A stretch of DNA of 8,172 bases from Actinomycetes bacterium (GTDB lineage Bacteria > Actinomycetota > Actinomycetes > Actinomycetales > Actinomycetaceae): NCBI GenBank assembly GCA_023420745.1, contig JAEZVQ010000130.1:1-8172 (forward strand), in the 5' to 3' direction. Below the pieces are notes generated by a model. The model was not told the origin of the DNA. It did not search any database and saw only the letters and a list, made by a program, of their open reading frames with translations. Position numbers and translations under genes: made by a program. The stretch's first letter is position 1. Each line of letters opens with the position of its first letter. Shown piece after piece: positions 1 to 8,172 of this stretch.

Positions 1-65
1 CTGGACTCGAACCAGCGACCTCTTCCTTATCAGGGAAGCGCTCTAACCGACTGAGCTATAGGCCC
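1..65 (-). tRNA. tRNA-Ile (GAU anticodon), 3' end cut off by the window edge
   Basis: Read on the minus strand from 65, the cloverleaf can be folded by eye: acceptor strand GGGCCTA, D arm GCTC/GAGC, anticodon stem CTTCC/GGAAG around loop CTGATAA (anticodon GAT, isoleucine), then a T arm with TTCGAGT loop. The last T-stem base, the 3' acceptor strand and the discriminator lie beyond position 1. It decodes AUC/AUU codons. A tRNA-Ile after gyrA and the DUF3566 gene is the usual actinobacterial arrangement, and a tRNA-Ala often follows. The anticodon and folding are seen directly; the neighbouring tRNA-Ala is only an expectation. Confidence 0.96.
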
Positions 66-88
66 GAACCGCGCGTTCGCACGCATCA

Positions 89-117
89 ACATTACCGGAC
101 GCGGTGATGAATACCAA
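89..117 (-). promoter_or_regulatory. Possible promoter of the tRNA-Ile gene
   Basis: On the minus strand TTGGTA (117-112) and TAATGT (94-89) are separated by 17 bases, the ideal sigma-70 spacing, and would start transcription near position 82, about 17 bases before the tRNA 5' end. The match to TTGACA/TATAAT is only partial (4 of 6 and 3 of 6). The -35 half shares bases with the U-tract side of the upstream terminator. Position and spacing are seen; promoter activity is inferred. Confidence 0.35.
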
Positions 118-136
118 AACCTCACGCAGGTGAGGT
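116..136 (-). terminator. Rho-independent terminator after the gyrase/DUF3566 operon
   Basis: On the minus strand CCTCAC and GTGAGG form a perfect 6-bp stem (7 bp if the flanking A-T pair is counted) closed by a CTGC tetraloop. TTTT (119-116) follows directly; its first T also forms the flanking pair. It lies 44 bases after the DUF3566 stop codon and before the tRNA-Ile, the expected site to end the gyrBA-DUF3566 transcript. Confidence 0.7.
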
Positions 137-169
137 GCGCAACACAACACACCGGTGCGTAACGCGCAC
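135..169 (-). repeat. Inverted repeats between the DUF3566 stop and the terminator
   Basis: GTGCGC at 135-140 is perfectly complementary to GCGCAC at 164-169. GTGCGT at 155-160 can pair with the same GCGCAC over a three-base loop, with one G-T pair. The two pairings are mutually exclusive, and the 135-140 arm abuts the terminator stem (base 136 is shared with it). This may give extra 3'-end structure to the operon transcript. No known element was recognised. Confidence 0.35.
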
Positions 170-179
170 GACAGCGACG

Positions 180-590
180 TTACTCGTCCATCAAGGTCAC
201 GCGAATACCGCCAACGAGGGACGCGATGACGTTGTAGATGAAAGCGCCGAGCGTGGACAGTGCCGTGAGGATGATGATGTTGACGACACCGACGAGGACA
301 GCCATCGACATCACCTGCGGCAGACGCACGAACGACATTGCATCGGAGAAACTTGACGCCCCAATCGAGGTGAGGAACTTCTCCACTTCAGCGAAGACAT
401 GCATGGTGTCGAGCATCAGCCACACGATGAAAGTCGCGACCACCATGGCAATGGCAAAAGCGACGGACAGCAAGAAGCTGACCTTCATCGTCGTCCACGG
501 ATCGATGCGCGCCACAGCGAGCATCACCTGGCGGGGAGTGTCGTCCTCCCACACCTCATCTTCTTCGAGCACGTCGCTGTATTCGCTCAC
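180..590 (-). CDS. DUF3566 family two-helix membrane protein
   Basis: A 136-residue predicted inner-membrane protein. An acidic N-terminal tail (about residues 1-20) precedes the family-typical ARIDPW segment (27-32). Two hydrophobic helices follow at about 38-60 and 95-118, with an amphipathic stretch between them. The C-terminal block with [17 protein letters not shown] and GGIRVTL is the most characteristic part of DUF3566. The GTG start overlaps the gyrA stop as GTGA, with GAGGAG eight bases upstream (604-599), so translational coupling to gyrA is likely. M. tuberculosis Rv0007 is the positional homologue, but this protein is much shorter because it lacks a long disordered N-terminal region. 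The family's function is not established; its constant place after gyrA does not show a role in supercoiling. Confidence 0.9.
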   Translation of the reverse strand: MSEYSDVLEEDEVWEDDTPRQVMLAVARIDPWTTMKVSFLLSVAFAIAMVVATFIVWLMLDTMHVFAEVEKFLTSIGASSFSDAMSFVRLPQVMSMAVLVGVVNIIILTALSTLGAFIYNVIASLVGGIRVTLMDE

Positions 591-3238
591 TCGTCCATCT
601 CCTCGACAGATTCGGTGGTGACAGTCGCGTGACCGTCGTTGTCCTCAAGCGTACCGGACTCGCCGCCCGCATCCTCGCCATCATCGAGATCGGATTCGAG
701 ATTGCGAGCCACGGCAATAATGCGATCCCCCGCGGCTGGACGCGCCAGCGTCACGCCCTGCGTGGTTCGCCCGGTGCGAGCAATCTCAGCGACCGCGGAT
801 CGCACGATATTCCCGCTTTCCATAATGACGAGCACCTCGTCGTTTTCATGGACGCGCAACGCGCCAACGAGATTGCCGCGCTCCTCCACCAGGTTGGCGA
901 CCTTGACGCCGAGACCACCGCGCCCGCGCGTCGGGTACGTGTCAATGGCGGAACGTTTGGCATAGCCACCCTCGGTAACGACGAGGAGGTCGGAACCCGG
1001 CTCCACCACCTGCATCGTCAACAGCGCATCTCCGTCACGGAACCTCATGCCGCGCACCCCAGAAGTACCACGCCCCATCGGACGCACCGCGTCATCGGTG
1101 GCGTGAAAGCGCAGTGACTGACCTTCACGGGACACGAGAACGAGGTCATCGGTGGCGTTGACAATCGCTGCGGAAACCAGTTCGTCCGGCACGCCGTCGT
1201 CGCCCTCACGCAAGTTAATGGCGATGAGACCGCCCGAACGCGGCGAGTTGTACTCGCCCAGCCGAGTCTTCTTCACCAGACCCGAGCGCGTCGCAAGCAC
1301 GAGGTACTCCGCCTGGTTGTAGTCGCGCAGGGCAAGAACTTGAGAAATCGTTTCCTCCGGCTGGAAAGCGAGCAGATTCGCCACGTGCTGCCCGCGCGAA
1401 TCGCGACCGCCCTCGGGAACGTCATACGCCTTGATGCGGTACACGCGACCGAGGTTGGTGAAGAACAGCAGCCAGTGGTGTGTGGTGGTCACGAAGAAGT
1501 GATCGACGACGTCATCTTGGCGCAGTTTCGCCCCGCGCACGCCCTTGCCCCCGCGATGCTGTGACCGGTAGGAGTCGACGCGGGTGCGTTTGGCATAGCC
1601 GTCGCGGGTAATGGTGACGACGATATCTTCCTCCGGGATGAGATCCTCGTCCGTCATTTCGCCCGAGAACGGCACAATCTGGGTGCGTCGCTCATCGCCG
1701 TAACGGTCAACAATCTCGTCGAGTTCTTCACCGACAATGGCGCGCTGCCGTTCCGGCTTGGCAATCACGTCACGCAGGTCAGCTACCCGCTCGGACAGCT
1801 CCGCATGTTCTTCGAGGATCTTTTGACGCTCGAGTGCGGCGAGGCGACGCAGCTGGAGACTGAGAATCGCATCGGCTTGAACCTCGTCAATGCCGAGCAT
1901 CTGCATCAGGGCACCGCGCGCATCGTCAACGGTTGGCGAACGGCGGATCAGCGCGATCACCTCGTCAAGCGCGTCGAGCGCCTTGAGATAGCCGTCTAGG
2001 ATGTGGAGGCGCTGCAATGCCTTATCCAGGCGGAACCGCGTGCGCCGCACAATGACGTCAAGCTGGTGTTTGACCCAGTAGTGGACGAACCCGTCGAGGC
2101 TGAGCGTGCGCGGCACGCCGTCAACGAGGGCGAGCATATGCGCGGGGAACGAGTCTTGCAGCTGCGTTTTCTTGTACAGGTTATTGAGTACGACCTTGGC
2201 AATCGCGTCGCGCTTGAGGATAATGACCAGGCGTTGACCGGATCGATCGGAAGTTTCGTCACGAATATCCGCAATGCCTTGGATCGCACCGTCCTTAACT
2301 AGTTGCCCGATCTTCATCGCGAGGTTGTCGGGGTTGACCTGGTAGGGCAGTTCGGTAATGACGAGGCATTGGCGCCCGTTGATTTCTTCCACATTGACAA
2401 CCGCGCGCTGCACGATCGGTCCGCGCCCCGTGCGATACACCTGTTCAATACCCGAACGTCCGAGGATTGTCGCCCCGGTGGGGAAATCCGGTCCCTTGAC
2501 GATGCGGATCAATGCCTCGAGCAGTTCTTCGCGGGTGGCTTCGGGATGGGTGAGGTACCACTTGACGCCGTCGGCAATTTCGCGGAGGTTGTGCGGTGGG
2601 ATGCGAGTGGCCATGCCGACCGCGATCCCTTCGGAACCGTTGACGAGAAGGTTCGGGTAGCGCGACGGTAGCACCGAGGGTTCCTGGCTGCGCCCGTCAT
2701 AGTTGTCGACGAAATCGACGGTGTCTTCGTCGATGTCGCGCACCATTTCCATGGCGAGAGGCGCCATCTTACATTCGGTGTAACGCGGGGCTGCGGGATC
2801 GAGGTTGCCCGCCGAACCGAAGTTGCCCTGACCGGCAACCAGCGGGTAGCGCATATTCCACGGTTGGACGAGGCGTGCCAAGGCGTCGTAAACCGCCAAG
2901 TCACCGTGGGGGTGGAAGTGCGCGAGGACGTCACCGACAACGCGCATGCACTTGTAGAACCCGGAGTTTGGACGGTACCCACCGTCATACATGGCGTAGA
3001 GGATGCGGCGGTGGACGGGTTTGAAACCGTCACGCACCTCGGGCAGGGCGCGCCCAACAATCACCGACATGGCGTAGTCGAGGTAGGAGCGTTGCATCTC
3101 CTTCTCAATGTCGACGTGCTCGATGATGCCGCCAGTTGACGCCACCTCATTGGTTTCACCGTCACCGGTACGCGTCGCCTCATCGGTGCTGTTGCCGTCC
3201 GGTTCGACGCCGTCAGGAGTAGTGGTCTCGTCGCTCAT
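587..3238 (-). CDS. gyrA: DNA gyrase subunit A
   Basis: GyrA (883 residues) cuts and rejoins DNA in the A2B2 gyrase that introduces negative supercoils using ATP. The breakage-reunion domain starts near residue 39 ([20 protein letters not shown]). The catalytic tyrosine is Y153 in PRYTE, equivalent to E. coli Y122. The coiled-coil gate covers roughly 390-520. The canonical GyrA box appears as QHRGGKG (560-566), and degenerate boxes mark later blades of the C-terminal beta-pinwheel (for example 720-731 and 769-778). Both ends are acidic: an N-terminal extension of about 38 residues and a Lys/Arg-free tail at 847-883. The quinolone-resistance region reads [10 protein letters not shown] (109-118), with Leu114 where E. 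coli has Ser83. The ATG start has AGGA eight bases upstream (3250-3247). The 78-base gap after gyrB shows no clear terminator or promoter, so co-transcription with gyrB is likely. The 3' end overlaps the DUF3566 start. Confidence 0.98.
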   Translation of the reverse strand: MSDETTTPDGVEPDGNSTDEATRTGDGETNEVASTGGIIEHVDIEKEMQRSYLDYAMSVIVGRALPEVRDGFKPVHRRILYAMYDGGYRPNSGFYKCMRVVGDVLAHFHPHGDLAVYDALARLVQPWNMRYPLVAGQGNFGSAGNLDPAAPRYTECKMAPLAMEMVRDIDEDTVDFVDNYDGRSQEPSVLPSRYPNLLVNGSEGIAVGMATRIPPHNLREIADGVKWYLTHPEATREELLEALIRIVKGPDFPTGATILGRSGIEQVYRTGRGPIVQRAVVNVEEINGRQCLVITELPYQVNPDNLAMKIGQLVKDGAIQGIADIRDETSDRSGQRLVIILKRDAIAKVVLNNLYKKTQLQDSFPAHMLALVDGVPRTLSLDGFVHYWVKHQLDVIVRRTRFRLDKALQRLHILDGYLKALDALDEVIALIRRSPTVDDARGALMQMLGIDEVQADAILSLQLRRLAALERQKILEEHAELSERVADLRDVIAKPERQRAIVGEELDEIVDRYGDERRTQIVPFSGEMTDEDLIPEEDIVVTITRDGYAKRTRVDSYRSQHRGGKGVRGAKLRQDDVVDHFFVTTTHHWLLFFTNLGRVYRIKAYDVPEGGRDSRGQHVANLLAFQPEETISQVLALRDYNQAEYLVLATRSGLVKKTRLGEYNSPRSGGLIAINLREGDDGVPDELVSAAIVNATDDLVLVSREGQSLRFHATDDAVRPMGRGTSGVRGMRFRDGDALLTMQVVEPGSDLLVVTEGGYAKRSAIDTYPTRGRGGLGVKVANLVEERGNLVGALRVHENDEVLVIMESGNIVRSAVAEIARTGRTTQGVTLARPAAGDRIIAVARNLESDLDDGEDAGGESGTLEDNDGHATVTTESVEEMDE

Positions 3239-3316
3239 CTCATCTATCCTGTCTGTTCAATCTCGATCATTTCGCGGTCGGTGAGTTGACGGAATTGACG
3301 CCAACCCGTGTTCCGC

Positions 3317-5461
<2,145 letters not shown>

Positions 5462-5463
5462 CT

Positions 5464-5472
5464 ATTCTACCA
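5464..5472 (-). promoter_or_regulatory. Candidate extended -10 promoter of the gyrBA operon
   Basis: The minus strand reads TGGTAGAAT at 5472-5464: a TGn extension followed by TAGAAT, five of six bases of TATAAT. No good TTGACA-like -35 is present 16-18 bases upstream, as is common for extended -10 promoters. Transcription would begin near 5457, giving a leader of about 110 bases to the TTG start at 5347. Because this lies after the predicted start point of an ATG at 5461, it argues against that ATG. Gyrase promoters in several bacteria respond to DNA relaxation; whether this one does cannot be read from the sequence. Confidence 0.5.
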
Positions 5473-5507
5473 AATCGGCACGAACCCCTGCCGACGTGGT
5501 GGACTAC

Positions 5508-5545
5508 GCGAGTGGGGTCTCCTTCACTCTCGTGGGCTCACTCGC
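5508..5545 (-). repeat. Inverted repeat between dciA and gyrB
   Basis: GCGAGTGGG (5508-5516) and CTCACTCGC (5537-5545) face each other across 20 bases. In the minus-strand transcript this gives seven consecutive pairs, one A-C mismatch and one more pair. No T-run follows. It could be a weak terminator or attenuator of the dnaN-recF-dciA transcript ahead of the gyrB promoter. A second small hairpin, GGGTA/TACCC at 5564-5580, includes the dciA stop codon. Both are tentative. Confidence 0.3.
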
Positions 5546-5574
5546 CCGAATTTGAGGATTGAGGGGTAATCGCG

Positions 5575-6216
5575 CTACCCGTAAGTGTCACGTGGACCGC
5601 GGCCCTGTACCGACCAGCGACCGTGTTTCCACGATGGTGCCTGCGGTCCGTGAATGATGACTTCGCGCACAGCACCTGCGCCGAGCTCGTCGTCGATACG
5701 TTGGCGAACGTGGGGAATAAGTAAGCGCATCTGATTCGACCACGCGGTGGACGAGGTGCGGATGGTCAGCACGGCATCTTCGAAACGCTCAATACGACAG
5801 TGTTCGGCCACGTTGTCTCCCACAATGTGGGCCCAACGCGCGATGACAGAGCTCACCGCGAGTGATTCGCTCCACCCGCCACGCGCGACGAGTGAGCCCA
5901 GTGCTGTGCCGAGCTGGTGGGGATCATGGCGACCGTAACCCGAACCTGTCCCGTCGTGAGCAAATCCCGGTCGGTGATCCCAGGCGTTTTCGTCAACACC
6001 TGTCACTGACGATAATCCAGCCTGCACTGCCGCCGCATTGTCGTCGTTTTCACTCCGTCCATTACCGGATCGGCGGGTGCGTGAAAACCGTTCGAGCATC
6101 GCCCGACGCTTCCCACCGACACTGGGGTAACGACCCTTTTCAAACGCCTGATCCTGAGCCCGGTTGAGACGCTGAAGGCAGTAGTCGACAGCCGTTGATA
6201 TACCGCTAGTTGTCAA
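5575..6216 (-). CDS. dciA: DciA (DUF721) family helicase-loading protein
   Basis: DciA proteins bind the replicative helicase DnaB and assist its loading or activity; M. tuberculosis Rv0004 occupies the same position between recF and gyrB. From the TTG at 6216 the protein has 213 residues. A helical N-terminal segment (VDYCLQRLNRAQDQAFEKG, about 10-28) is followed by a low-complexity, probably disordered linker (about 50-95). The C-terminal DUF721 domain has WAHIVG (128-133), STAWSNQMRLL (156-166) and the actinobacterial ending RGPRDTYG (206-213). The start is uncertain: TTG 6216 has AAAGGAAGGTGA (6233-6222) in front, whereas GTG 6225 lies inside that site and TTG 6273 would run 68 bases into recF. 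With TTG 6216 the overlap with recF is 11 bases, suggesting coupled translation. The family call is firm; the loading role here rests on homologues. Confidence 0.88.
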   Translation of the reverse strand: MTTSGISTAVDYCLQRLNRAQDQAFEKGRYPSVGGKRRAMLERFSRTRRSGNGRSENDDNAAAVQAGLSSVTGVDENAWDHRPGFAHDGTGSGYGRHDPHQLGTALGSLVARGGWSESLAVSSVIARWAHIVGDNVAEHCRIERFEDAVLTIRTSSTAWSNQMRLLIPHVRQRIDDELGAGAVREVIIHGPQAPSWKHGRWSVQGRGPRDTYG

Positions 6217-7513
6217 CCCTGTCACCTTCCTTTGCCCTCTGTTCGAGTGAATATTCGGTTTGTTGAGCGTCAATTGCCTCGACCTGGGTGCCCGTCTCCG
6301 GCGCCCACGTTACTGTGCGAATGTCCGCATTGAGTTCCGCTGGAATGTCATTGACATCAGCGGTGGTGACGAAAATTTGTTCTGCTGCAGATATTGCATC
6401 GAGGAGCGCGCGACGCCGCGCAGTATCGAGTTCGGCGAATACATCGTCAAGGATCAAAATCGGCGTATTAACACCGGGGCGCTCTTCCACACGCTCACCC
6501 GACGTCATCCCATCGAACGGCATCCCCTGGGTAGAGTCGGTCAGCACGTTGAAACTACCCAGCCGCAGGGCAAGTGCCACCGACCATGATTCTCCGTGCG
6601 ATGCGAACCCTTTGACGGGCATGTCGTCAATGGTCAGTACGAGGTCGTCTCGGTGGGGACCGACGAGGTTGACACCGCGCGTGATCTCATCGTCTCGCAC
6701 CGCATCGAGTGCCTGTCGCATCAGATGACAATACGAACTACCGTCGGATAACGCGAGCTCGCGAAGCTTCAGCTCGTCAACTCCGACAACCTTAGCCAGC
6801 GAGGTTGCCGGTGAAATATTCAGGTGCCGTCGTGAATCGGTGACCGTATCGTGCGCAGCAGACACGGGATCTTTCAGCAGATCAATCACCTGGTAGCGCA
6901 TCGCCGCAATAGTGTGTGCCTGCTGAATGAAATGGTCATCCCACACGGCAAGCGATGCTTCATCAACACCGCGTCCCGCACGTCGATCCTTGCCGAGCTG
7001 TTTGAGCAATGACGCACGCTGCCGCTGTGTCCGTTCCCAGTCGGAGCGATCGCGTGCATATGCCGGGGTAAGTTGAACCGCCAGCTCATCGAGGAAGGTG
7101 CGCCGTGTCGACGGATCACCCTTGACCAACGCGAGATCCTCCGGGGCAAACATCACCGTTTTGACCACACCGAGGACGTCGCGCGGGCGTACCTGCGTGC
7201 GATTGAGTTTCGCACGATTGGCGCGCCCCCGCACGATCTCCACCTCGACAATACGGTCGCGCTCATGCTCTCGCACCTTGGCGCGCACGACGGCACCCGC
7301 AGGCTCTCTCTCACCAGCACGGGGAAACCTCACGAGCGCAGAATCCACACCGACCCGATGGGAAGAGAAGGTCGCGAGATAGGCAATCGCTTCGACGAGG
7401 TTCGTCTTCCCCTGACCATTCGACCCGACGAGAACCGTGACACCCGGGGAAAATTCGACGACTTTGCTACGGTAGGACCGGTAGTTGTCGAGCGCAAGAT
7501 GCGACAGGTACAT
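6206..7513 (-). CDS. recF: DNA replication and repair protein RecF
   Basis: RecF is an SMC/ABC-like ATPase that, with RecO and RecR, promotes RecA loading at single-strand gaps. The 435-residue protein starts MYLSHLALDNYRSY and has Walker A GSNGQGKT (30-37). The conserved block around residues 118-142 includes FAPEDLALVKG and RRTFLD. GPHRDDL lies at 285-291, the ABC signature SHGES at 305-309, and Walker B with the D-loop at ILILDDVFAELD (352-363). It is longer than typical RecF (about 360-400 residues): a segment at about 325-349 is inserted between the signature helix and Walker B, and a hydrophilic tail extends past about 400. The ATG start has AGAAGGG seven bases upstream. An 88-base gap follows dnaN, with no convincing promoter, so it is probably transcribed with dnaN. 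The 3' end overlaps dciA. Confidence 0.97.
   Translation of the reverse strand: MYLSHLALDNYRSYRSKVVEFSPGVTVLVGSNGQGKTNLVEAIAYLATFSSHRVGVDSALVRFPRAGEREPAGAVVRAKVREHERDRIVEVEIVRGRANRAKLNRTQVRPRDVLGVVKTVMFAPEDLALVKGDPSTRRTFLDELAVQLTPAYARDRSDWERTQRQRASLLKQLGKDRRAGRGVDEASLAVWDDHFIQQAHTIAAMRYQVIDLLKDPVSAAHDTVTDSRRHLNISPATSLAKVVGVDELKLRELALSDGSSYCHLMRQALDAVRDDEITRGVNLVGPHRDDLVLTIDDMPVKGFASHGESWSVALALRLGSFNVLTDSTQGMPFDGMTSGERVEERPGVNTPILILDDVFAELDTARRRALLDAISAAEQIFVTTADVNDIPAELNADIRTVTWAPETGTQVEAIDAQQTEYSLEQRAKEGDRVDN
6222..6233 (-). promoter_or_regulatory. Ribosome binding site for dciA inside the end of recF
   Basis: The minus strand reads AAAGGAAGGTGA (6233-6222), the anti-SD complement AAAGGAGGTGA with one extra A. 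AAGG at 6228-6225 is eight bases from TTG 6216. This supports TTG 6216 over the GTG at 6225, which overlaps the site. Confidence 0.5.
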
Positions 7514-7601
7514 TGCCTTACCCTTCTCTCACACTCGTCAACGTCATCAACCCAACACCGGTAAAGTTTCGGCGCTGAGGTGGTGATCCTGATGAGCCAA
7601 A

Positions 7602-8172
7602 TCAGATGTCGATGCGCATCGGCATGAGCAGGTACTTAAACGACGTATCTGCTTCACCCTGATCGTTTTGCCCGGAGATCACCACCGGTCGCTGCGGATC
7701 AGTGTAGGCAAACCGCACGTATTCCGATTCAATGACAGCAAGCCCCTGCTCGAGGAACTGGGGGTTGTACGCCGTTTCAAAACTGTCGGTATTGATCGAT
7801 GCGGCGATCACTTCGGAACCTTGCGCGTTGTCATCTTGCCCCGCTTCGAGGGTGAGCCGATCACCGGTGAATCGCACCCTCAACGTTGTCTTCTGCGGAG
7901 CCACCAGCGACACGCGGCGAACTGCTTCGAGCAGTTCAACGCGGTTGACGACAGCGTGGATTGAGGTTTCCTCCGGGAACAGGCGTCGAACCGGCGGGTA
8001 ATCGCCATCCATCAGGGTTGACGTCGTGTGACGGGTTCCGGAATGGAAGCCAATCATCGGCCCGGCACCGTAGGACTGTTGGTCAAAGGCGAGCTCAAGC
8101 GACTGCCCGGTCGCCATCGTCTTGGCAACGTCACGCAACACCTTGCCTTTGACGAGCATCGCCGTGTTGAGT
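7602..8172 (-). CDS. dnaN: DNA polymerase III beta subunit (sliding clamp), C-terminal half
   Basis: The beta clamp encircles DNA and tethers the replicative polymerase. Only about 189 C-terminal codons are visible; the frame is open to the window edge, so the start and roughly the first half of a protein of about 375-380 residues lie outside. Visible family features, in order, are LVKGKVLRDVAKTM, DGDYPPVRRLFPEE, the third-domain helix NRVELLEAVRRVSLVA, the strand EYVRFAYTDPQRPVVIS, and the ending YLLMPMRIDI. MPMR matches the C-terminal residues of E. coli DnaN that help form the pocket for clamp-binding peptides; here two residues (Asp-Ile) follow instead of an immediate end. A weak inverted repeat, CTGAT/ATCAG, spans the stop codon without a T-run. 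dnaA and oriC are expected further to the right. Confidence 0.96.
   Translation of the reverse strand, partial: LNTAMLVKGKVLRDVAKTMATGQSLELAFDQQSYGAGPMIGFHSGTRHTTSTLMDGDYPPVRRLFPEETSIHAVVNRVELLEAVRRVSLVAPQKTTLRVRFTGDRLTLEAGQDDNAQGSEVIAASINTDSFETAYNPQFLEQGLAVIESEYVRFAYTDPQRPVVISGQNDQGEADTSFKYLLMPMRIDI

Noticed and set aside
629..1117. Open frame of 162 codons on the plus strand opposite the gyrA 3' end
   Set aside because: It is antisense to the GyrA beta-pinwheel, with no domain or ribosome site seen; best explained by codon bias of gyrA.
3239..3316. Repeated TTGACG (TTGACGGAATTGACG on the plus strand) in the gyrB-gyrA gap
   Set aside because: It resembles a -35 only on the strand opposite the genes and has no -10 partner; the short direct repeat is likely chance.
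7514..7601. Possible promoter or terminator between dnaN and recF
   Set aside because: TTGATG and TTGACG hexamers occur on the minus strand but no -10 is correctly placed, and the CTGAT/ATCAG repeat at the dnaN stop has no T-run.

Overview
The window is a compact piece of actinobacterial core chromosome. All genes are on the minus strand, so reading from the right-hand end the order is dnaN (only its 3' half is inside the window) - recF - DUF721/dciA - gyrB - gyrA - DUF3566 membrane protein - tRNA-Ile(GAU). This is the conserved neighbourhood downstream of dnaA/oriC in Actinobacteria; Mycobacterium tuberculosis has the same order (dnaN, recF, Rv0004, gyrB, gyrA, Rv0007, ileT). Base composition looks GC-rich, around the high fifties to 60 percent by eye. 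The GyrA sequence (for example [12 protein letters not shown] around the active-site tyrosine) suggests the Actinomycetaceae or a related family. That family placement is an impression from memory, not a computed result.

Layout. Positions 1-65 hold a tRNA-Ile cut off by the window edge. Positions 66-179 hold a simple hairpin terminator for the operon and a possible tRNA promoter that shares bases with it. Positions 180-590 encode a small two-helix DUF3566 protein whose GTG start overlaps the gyrA stop. Positions 587-3238 are gyrA. A 78-base spacer separates it from gyrB, which ends at 3317 and probably starts at a TTG at 5347 behind a strong ribosome binding site. An extended -10 promoter candidate lies at 5464-5472, in the 227-base gap between dciA and gyrB. 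Positions 5575-6216 are the DciA-family helicase-loading factor, which overlaps the end of recF (6206-7513). An 88-base gap separates recF from dnaN (stop at 7602).

How the genes work together. DnaN is the sliding clamp, DciA helps load or activate the replicative helicase, RecF helps load RecA at gapped DNA, and GyrA2GyrB2 removes the positive supercoils made by replication and transcription. DUF3566 proteins are of unknown function. No mobile element, CRISPR array, phage gene or novel multi-gene system was seen. All complete genes look intact.

The most notable observation is that both gyrase subunits carry substitutions at classical quinolone-resistance positions: Leu at the E. coli GyrA Ser83 position, and Asn at the E. 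coli GyrB Asp426 position. Either could be acquired resistance or a fixed lineage difference; the sequence alone cannot decide.
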